Origin: CAZDOD01 sp964506935
Lineage (GTDB): Bacteria > Desulfobacterota > Zymogenia > Zymogenales > Zymogenaceae
Assembly: GCA_964506935.1 (NCBI GenBank)
Contig: CAZDOD010000097.1
Coordinates: forward strand, 1 to 10,677
Reading direction: 5' to 3'
DNA length: 10,677 bases
Below, one piece after another: positions 6,033 to 10,677 of this stretch. Each line of letters starts with the position of its first letter. Position 1 is the first letter of the stretch. The translations under genes were made by a program, and so were the position numbers. The notes below the pieces were generated by a model. The model worked only from the letters and a program-made list of their open reading frames with translations, did no database searches and was not told the DNA's origin.

Positions 6033-7688
6033 ATGGGAGAGGGATTATATATAAAACGTAAGTCACGGGGACTTACGTGGCTCGTGCGTGAGGGGATGGA
6101 GGACCTTGTCGAAGTTGACTTTGCGAGGGACGGCGTTCTAGATAAGACCAAGGAGAACATGGTCAGGACAAGCGGTTTTTTTGTCAAGGGAAAAGAGAAA
6201 TTTTTCGTAAAGGTCTTCAAGGAAGGGGGGTTGGGAGATGTCTTGAAATCCATGGTTTTGGGACACAAGGCAAAAAAGGAATTTCTCGCCTCCCGTTATC
6301 TCACAAAATGCGGCGTCAATACCGCAAAGGTAGTCGCGGTGGGTGTGGGGAGCTTCCCCTCAACCAAGGCAGTTATCATCTCCGAGGCGATCTCTGATTT
6401 CGTGACCCTTGAAAAACTTTTTTCAGATATTAGACCTGAGGACAAAGACCGATATCTCGGGCTCCTGGCTGAGTTCACCTCCGTCCTCCACAGGGCATCC
6501 TTTCAACATCGGGATTATCATCTCGGAAATCTCCTCCTTGTGCGGGATAGTGGGAAAAACGGCGAGATATTTGTGATCGACCTACACAGGACATCTTTTC
6601 CCAGAAAAATGACAAATAGGAGGGGCCTTTTAAATATGGCCAATATCGTCTATTATCTTAAGCCCTATATAGACGAAAAGGATATTTATAAGTTTCTATC
6701 TCAATACAAAGAGAAAAATCCCGATTCGAGATGGGATATAGATCGGGTCGGGAGTCTGATTGAGAGACGCGTCGGGAGGATGGAGAGGCGAAGGTTTTCA
6801 AGCCGAACAAAGAGGTGCTACAAAAAAAGCAGCGAATTTTCGTATATCAAATCGAAGGATCAGAATATCTATTTTTTAAGGGAGATCGAGGGGCGATTGG
6901 ATGAAATCCTAGGGCTTGTAAAGGATTTTTCTCGTGGAGGTGGCAGGGTAATAAAGGACGGCAAAAAATCCAAGGTAGTGCTTTTTGACACGAAAAGGGG
7001 TGAGCTGATAATCAAAGGCTATGAGAATTTATCTCTCCGCAATCGTATAGAGGCTAAAGTAAGAAAATCGAGGGGGCATGCCTTTTGGTGGGCCGCGAGG
7101 GGAATATCCGTGAGGGGATTTGATACTCCCAAGCCCCTTGCCCTTATCATGAAGAAGAGGCTATTTGTCCCCAAAGAAATTTATGTCGTCACCGAATCGA
7201 TAAGCCCTTCGCTTGAGCTTGACAGGTTTATCGCAAAAAATTTTTCGAAGGGAGATAACAGGGATAAAAAGACGCTCTTGATAAGCGATCTCGCTTTTAT
7301 TATCGGGGGCCTTTATAATAGGGGTGTCTATCACGGCGATCTCAAGGCCTCTAACATCGCCGTAAGGGAGGAACGTGGGGCCTATAAGTTCTCATTTTTG
7401 GATCTGGATAATGTCCGTTTTATGAAGAGGATTTCCAAAAGGAGGATGGCAAAGAATTTATCCCAGCTATTTGTAACGATCCCGCTTCTTTTTGATGCTT
7501 TTGACAGGAGGGATTTTTTGCACACCTATCTTGAGGTATCCGGGTGCGGCGCCGAAAAAAAGACCATCACGGATATGGTATATAAGATGGTGTCGAAAAA
7601 GAATATCCATTATTTTATATCTGACGGGAGGGATGTGTACGAGGATGCAGGGAATCTCAAAAAAGAACTTTTTGGCGTAGATCACTAG
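6033..7688 (+). CDS. Tandem LPS-kinase protein: two fused KdkA/WaaP/InaA-like kinase domains
   Basis: A 551-residue protein made of two separate eukaryotic-like kinase folds of the lipopolysaccharide-kinase clan, which phosphorylate Kdo (KdkA) or heptose (WaaP) in the LPS inner core from the cytoplasmic side. Domain 1 (about 45-235): ATP Lys in FFVKVFK (K60), helix-C Glu E83, hinge ISEAI (116-120), catalytic loop HRDYHLGN (159-166, D161), metal Asp in VIDLHR (D183). Domain 2 (about 310-520): LIIKGY (K328), hinge VVTESI (385-390), catalytic loop HGDLKASN (434-441, D436), metal Asp in FLDLDN (D457). Both domains keep every key residue I can check, so both may be active. The linker (about 240-270) is very basic. 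Single-domain enzymes are about 230-270 residues, so this is a duplication or fusion. Sugar targets are inferred. It ends 6 bases before the epimerase gene. Confidence 0.85.
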   Translation: MGEGLYIKRKSRGLTWLVREGMEDLVEVDFARDGVLDKTKENMVRTSGFFVKGKEKFFVKVFKEGGLGDVLKSMVLGHKAKKEFLASRYLTKCGVNTAKVVAVGVGSFPSTKAVIISEAISDFVTLEKLFSDIRPEDKDRYLGLLAEFTSVLHRASFQHRDYHLGNLLLVRDSGKNGEIFVIDLHRTSFPRKMTNRRGLLNMANIVYYLKPYIDEKDIYKFLSQYKEKNPDSRWDIDRVGSLIERRVGRMERRRFSSRTKRCYKKSSEFSYIKSKDQNIYFLREIEGRLDEILGLVKDFSRGGGRVIKDGKKSKVVLFDTKRGELIIKGYENLSLRNRIEAKVRKSRGHAFWWAARGISVRGFDTPKPLALIMKKRLFVPKEIYVVTESISPSLELDRFIAKNFSKGDNRDKKTLLISDLAFIIGGLYNRGVYHGDLKASNIAVREERGAYKFSFLDLDNVRFMKRISKRRMAKNLSQLFVTIPLLFDAFDRRDFLHTYLEVSGCGAEKKTITDMVYKMVSKKNIHYFISDGRDVYEDAGNLKKELFGVDH

Positions 7689-7694
7689 ATTGAT

Positions 7695-8627
7695 ATGGAG
7701 ATGAAGTATCTTGTTACAGGGGGGGCCGGATTCATCGGTTCCCATATCGTTGAAGAACTTTTGAAGCGGGGAGAATCGATCAGGGTCCTCGATGATTTTT
7801 CAACGGGGAGAAGGGAGAACCTATCCGGTTTTGATGGCGATATCGAGTTAATTGAGGGGGATATAAGAGACAAAGATACGGTAAAGAGGGCGATGGCGGG
7901 GATTAAGGTGGTTTTCCACGAGGCCGCTGTCCCTTCGGTCCCGCGCTCGATCAGGGAGCCGGAGTATACCCACGATGTAAACGTAAACGGGACGTTTGGG
8001 CTCCTTTTGGCAGCGAGGGATGAGGGTGTGGATCGCTTTGTATTCGCCTCCTCATCTTCGGTCTACGGCGACACCCCGAAGCTTCCAAAGGTTGAGGATA
8101 TGTCGCCTTCTCCCCTTTCGCCGTATGCGGTCCAGAAGCTTATGGGGGAATATTATGCGCGGGTCTTTTTTGAGGTCTACGGCCTGCCGACTGTCTGTCT
8201 TCGCTACTTCAATATCTTCGGCTCGAGGCAAGACCCGAATTCTGAATACTCCGCCGTAATCCCAAAGTTCATTAAAAGGATAATCGACAAAAACCCCCCC
8301 ATTATCTATGGGGACGGGACCCAATCGAGGGACTTCACCCATGTATCCAATGCCGTGAACGCCAACCTTTTGGCTACAATAAGCGGTCGGTGTCTGGGGG
8401 AGGTCATGAACATATCAACGGGAGAGCGTATCGATGTGAACGATCTCGCGACAGAGCTCTCTAAGATAATGGATTTTGATATAAAGCCCATTCATGAAGC
8501 GGAGAGGGCGGGGGACGTAAAGCATTCGTTGGGGGATATCACTAAGGCCAAAAGGCTTTTGGGATACGAGGTGATCACAGGGTTTAGGGATGGGCTTTCT
8601 GATACCGTAGATTTTTATCTCAAATAA
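7695..8627 (+). CDS. NAD-dependent sugar epimerase, UDP-GlcNAc 4-epimerase (WbpP)-like
   Basis: A 310-residue extended short-chain dehydrogenase/reductase acting on nucleotide sugars in the cytoplasm. The NAD-binding motif is TGGAGFIG (8-15); the catalytic residues are the serines in ASSSSVYG (118-125) and Y144/K148 in SPYAVQK. The stretches AAVPSVPRSI (77-86), LPKVED (130-135), RYFNIFGSRQDPNSEYSAVI (170-189) and GDGTQSRDFTHV (206-217) resemble the WbpP/TviC branch that interconverts UDP-GlcNAc and UDP-GalNAc or their uronic acids, more than GalE; the exact substrate remains inferred. ATG at 7695 is used; ATG at 7701, giving MKYLVTGG, fits the family start better, but its only GGAG touches the start codon, so the choice is open. 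It is tightly spaced behind the double-kinase gene and probably translated with it. A run of seven G lies at 7719-7725. Confidence 0.87.
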   Translation: MEMKYLVTGGAGFIGSHIVEELLKRGESIRVLDDFSTGRRENLSGFDGDIELIEGDIRDKDTVKRAMAGIKVVFHEAAVPSVPRSIREPEYTHDVNVNGTFGLLLAARDEGVDRFVFASSSSVYGDTPKLPKVEDMSPSPLSPYAVQKLMGEYYARVFFEVYGLPTVCLRYFNIFGSRQDPNSEYSAVIPKFIKRIIDKNPPIIYGDGTQSRDFTHVSNAVNANLLATISGRCLGEVMNISTGERIDVNDLATELSKIMDFDIKPIHEAERAGDVKHSLGDITKAKRLLGYEVITGFRDGLSDTVDFYLK

Positions 8628-8630
8628 AAT

Positions 8631-8692
8631 TTGGGTGAAATGTCTTTTGGGGAAATCTTAATTTGAATTTGCTTAATATATCATTGGGTGAA
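8631..8692 (+). repeat. Pair of TTGGGTGAA direct repeats upstream of hldA
   Basis: TTGGGTGAA occurs at 8631-8639 and again at 8684-8692 in an otherwise AT-rich 73-base gap. The second copy includes GGGTGA, placed 8-10 bases before the hldA ATG, where it can act as a weak Shine-Dalgarno. A closely similar TTGGGTGGAATTG overlaps the heptosyltransferase start at 2546-2558. Confidence 0.4.
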
Positions 8693-8700
8693 TAATTGAT

Positions 8701-9750
8701 ATGGAGACTATAAGTCCAACCAAAGAGCTGTTGACCTACATAGATTCTTTTTCCGGGGCCGGTGTGCTGGTGGTGGGAGATGTGATGGTCGATGAGTTTA
8801 TCTGGGGGAAGGTGGAGAGAATCTCTCCCGAGGCTCCGGTGCCGGTCGTCGAGGTCGAAAGAGAGACGCTCCTTTTGGGTGGTGCCGCAAACGTCGTAAA
8901 CAACATCCGGGCCTTGGGTGGGAAAGTCTATGCCGCAGGCATAGTGGGAAAAGACCTGATGGGGCGACACCTCACCTCGGAATTAAAAAAGATCGGGGTC
9001 GATCCCGAGGGGATAGTCACAGATGAGACAAGGACCACAAGCATTAAGACTAGGGTCATAGCACACCAGCAGCAGGTGGTGCGTTTCGACAGGGAAGTGA
9101 AGTCCGGGATCTCGCCTGAGATGACAGAAGAGGTCTTGAAATATGCTAGGTCATTGTCAGGTCAAATAAATGCGATAATCGTGGCCGACTACGGTAAGGG
9201 CATGGTGAGCGAGAAGCTCATCAGCGAGCTCGTCTCGATTTCAAAAAAAGATGGGCTTATCCTCTCGGTTGATCCGAAGGTCGAAAATTTTTCGATCTAT
9301 CGGGATGTCACCGTGATTACCCCCAATCACTATGAGGCGGGAAATGCCGCGAGGCAAAAGATCGTCGATGACAAGTCTCTCCTTTCGGCCGGGAACACGA
9401 TAATAAAGGAGCTTAGGTGTAAAAACGTCCTGATCACGCAGGGCGAGGAGGGGATGACCCTATTTGAAGAGGGGGGTGATGTCGTCCACATCCCGACCGT
9501 CGCCAGGGAGGTCTTCGACGTGACAGGGGCGGGCGATACCGTCATCTCGGCCCTGACCCTTGCGGTCGCGGCGGGCGCGACGATGAGAGACGCCGCCGTT
9601 ATCTCCAATTACGCCGCGGGGGTTGTGGTGAGTGAGGTGGGAACGGCGGTTGTTACAGGTGAAGAGCTGAAAGAAGCAATCCTATTTGCGATAAACAATA
9701 AAGACAGGTTAAAGATCATCCGAAGAAACAGGGAAGAAATAATCGATTGA
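8701..9750 (+). CDS. hldA: D-glycero-beta-D-manno-heptose-7-phosphate kinase (RfaE domain 1)
   Basis: A 349-residue ribokinase/PfkB-family sugar kinase that phosphorylates D-glycero-D-manno-heptose 7-phosphate at C1, a cytoplasmic step of ADP-heptose synthesis. Visible motifs are VVGDVMVDEFIWGKVERISP (24-43), EAPVPVV, the substrate-binding GGAANVVNNIRALGG (60-74), DYGKGM (163-168), VDPK, TPNHYEAG (207-214), TQGEEGM (246-252) and the PfkB anion-hole motif DVTGAGDTV (273-281) with D279 as the catalytic base. The block GKVERISPEAPVPVV distinguishes HldA/HldE from other PfkB kinases. The protein ends after the kinase domain, so this is the single-function form; the nucleotidyltransferase partner (HldC) must be encoded elsewhere. 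Its stop overlaps the start of the next gene by 4 bases, implying translational coupling. Confidence 0.92.
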   Translation: METISPTKELLTYIDSFSGAGVLVVGDVMVDEFIWGKVERISPEAPVPVVEVERETLLLGGAANVVNNIRALGGKVYAAGIVGKDLMGRHLTSELKKIGVDPEGIVTDETRTTSIKTRVIAHQQQVVRFDREVKSGISPEMTEEVLKYARSLSGQINAIIVADYGKGMVSEKLISELVSISKKDGLILSVDPKVENFSIYRDVTVITPNHYEAGNAARQKIVDDKSLLSAGNTIIKELRCKNVLITQGEEGMTLFEEGGDVVHIPTVAREVFDVTGAGDTVISALTLAVAAGATMRDAAVISNYAAGVVVSEVGTAVVTGEELKEAILFAINNKDRLKIIRRNREEIID

Positions 9751-10271
9751 GCGAACCGAAAAAATCTCTTGATGTGATGCTTTTTTCAAGCCTTTATGGG
9801 ACAGACCATAGTAGTATCATTTCGGGGATCGGAGGGATGGAGAAATCCTTTGGGAGGCTTGAATATCTGAGCGGGTTAATGCAATTTGACCAGACAGATT
9901 ACTATGAGGCGGAAATGGGGAAGGGATTGGTGAGGAGGTTTGCGGCATTTTCAGACCTAATCGCCCCCGATAAGCTCCCGGAAATAAAGCTTACTACAAA
10001 TATGATAGAGAAAAAGCTCTCGAAAAATAAAAAAAGAACCGTTAACATAGATCCGGGCCTACTCTCTGCCGAGAGGGTCGTGCTCGCCACCGGCAAGAAC
10101 TACTCCCACAGGATTTATCTCGGGCAAGGCATCTACGCCGACCTGACCCTAATTTATAAGGGGGGGGAGTTTTTGCCGCTTCAATGGACTTATCCCGACT
10201 ACGTATCTAGTGAGATACTTGGGATGTTTTCGATTTTGAGGGGACGCTATATTGAGAAGGTGAAAAACTGA
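9747..10271 (+). CDS. DUF4416 family protein
   Basis: A 174-residue protein matching the DUF4416 family, which has no assigned function and is, to my knowledge, found mainly in Desulfobacterota and related phyla. Conserved-looking stretches are FDQTDYYEAEMG (47-58), EIKLTTNMIE (79-88), VNIDPGLLSAERVVLATGK (99-117), SHRIYLGQGIYADLTL (120-135) and WTYPDY (147-152). Invariant-looking polar residues (D53, N58-region Glu/Met-Gly, N100, D102, H121, R122, D151) hint at an active or binding site, but that is inference. No signal peptide or membrane segment is seen, so it is probably cytoplasmic. The start is TTG at 9747, overlapping the hldA stop (TTGA) with a GGGAAG about 10 bases upstream; the next start, ATG at 9777, would cut into the conserved region. 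It overlaps yicC by one base. Confidence 0.85.
   Translation: MSEPKKSLDVMLFSSLYGTDHSSIISGIGGMEKSFGRLEYLSGLMQFDQTDYYEAEMGKGLVRRFAAFSDLIAPDKLPEIKLTTNMIEKKLSKNKKRTVNIDPGLLSAERVVLATGKNYSHRIYLGQGIYADLTLIYKGGEFLPLQWTYPDYVSSEILGMFSILRGRYIEKVKN
10255..10260 (+). promoter_or_regulatory. Shine-Dalgarno for yicC
   Basis: AGAAGG lies inside the end of the DUF4416 gene, 10 bases before the ATG at 10271. It decides in favour of that ATG over the second in-frame ATG at 10289, which would begin directly at the conserved MTGF. Confidence 0.55.
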
Positions 10272-10677
10272 TGGGAAATCTCTTTTCTATGACGGGCTTT
10301 AGCACGGGGGTCTGGGAGGCACCCGAAGGTAGCTATCAGATTGAGGCGAAATCGTTAAATCACCGCTTTATAGAGGTAAGGGTAAGGCTTCCGGCCAGAT
10401 ATGATTTGTGGGAATTTAAAGTAATTAAAATAATAAAGGAGAGGTTCAACAGGGGGCGGATAGACCTTTCGGTGACGGAGATGCCCGGTGAGGTAAAAGG
10501 GGGAATGCCCAACGTCAATATCAAGCTCGCAAAGGGATACGCCGAGATACTCGGCGTCCTCAAAGGGGAGTTGGGACTTTCGGGGGAGGTGTCACTTGAG
10601 ACTATTTCGCGGATGAAGGACGTGATATATCAGGCCGATCCAAAAATCGACCTCGATGAGCTGTGGGATGATTTTTC
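10271..10677 (+). CDS. yicC: YicC/YloC family protein (endoribonuclease family), 3'-truncated by window edge
   Basis: The first 135 codons of a YicC-family gene (full length about 290); the frame is open at the window end. The N-terminal family signature is present: MTGF (7-10), the SLNHRFIEVRVRLP block (28-41), and RFNRGRIDLSV (58-68), equivalent to the SRGKVEV-type segment. E. coli YicC has been reported as an endoribonuclease acting on small RNAs, and the family is cytoplasmic; the C-terminal DUF1732 part lies beyond the window. The usual MTGFG reads MTGFS. The ATG shares its A with the upstream TGA stop (TGATG), so translation is coupled to the DUF4416 gene. In many related genomes yicC is followed by gmk, but what follows here is not visible. 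Confidence 0.9.
   Translation, partial: MGNLFSMTGFSTGVWEAPEGSYQIEAKSLNHRFIEVRVRLPARYDLWEFKVIKIIKERFNRGRIDLSVTEMPGEVKGGMPNVNIKLAKGYAEILGVLKGELGLSGEVSLETISRMKDVIYQADPKIDLDELWDDF

Noticed and set aside
1..10677. CRISPR array, tRNA/rRNA genes, insertion sequences, phage or toxin-antitoxin modules
   Set aside because: No regularly spaced long repeats, cloverleaf sequences, transposase motifs or paired small genes were seen on either strand.

Overview
The window reads as chromosomal DNA of a Gram-negative, probably Desulfobacterota-like (former Deltaproteobacteria) bacterium. The evidence is an ADP-heptose/LPS inner-core gene set, a DUF4416 gene next to yicC, and heavy use of AGG arginine codons. 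Placement rests on gene content and family resemblance only; no 16S rRNA or other marker is present. There are ten protein-coding genes plus one partial gene at each end counted among them, no RNA genes, no mobile element and no CRISPR array. No gene-free stretch exceeds 300 bases.

Region 1 (1-1814, + strand): the 3' part of a phosphoglycerate kinase gene whose family signatures are strikingly altered, followed at once by a ComF-family phosphoribosyltransferase. Region 2 (1878-2549): a small lipoprotein gene on the - strand, convergent with comF, then a 189-base AT-rich gap holding a near-perfect 21-base palindrome and a cluster of GAATTG-like repeats.

Region 3 (2550-8627, + strand): an LPS/surface-glycan block. 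It holds a GT9 heptosyltransferase (WaaC-like), an AT-rich SAM-dependent methyltransferase, a 257-base gap with a good sigma-70-type promoter, a GT4 glycosyltransferase, a 551-residue protein carrying two LPS-kinase (KdkA/WaaP/InaA-like) domains in tandem, and a WbpP-like NAD-dependent sugar epimerase.

Region 4 (8701-10677, + strand): hldA (heptose-7-phosphate kinase), a DUF4416 gene and yicC, overlapping each other by 4 and 1 bases, so almost certainly one transcript.

Taken together, HldA would help make ADP-heptose, the GT9 enzyme would transfer heptose to the lipid A-Kdo acceptor, the GT4 enzyme would extend the core, the double kinase would phosphorylate core sugars, and the epimerase would supply a modified UDP-HexNAc-type sugar. 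The most unusual items are the tandem-kinase protein and the divergent phosphoglycerate kinase.
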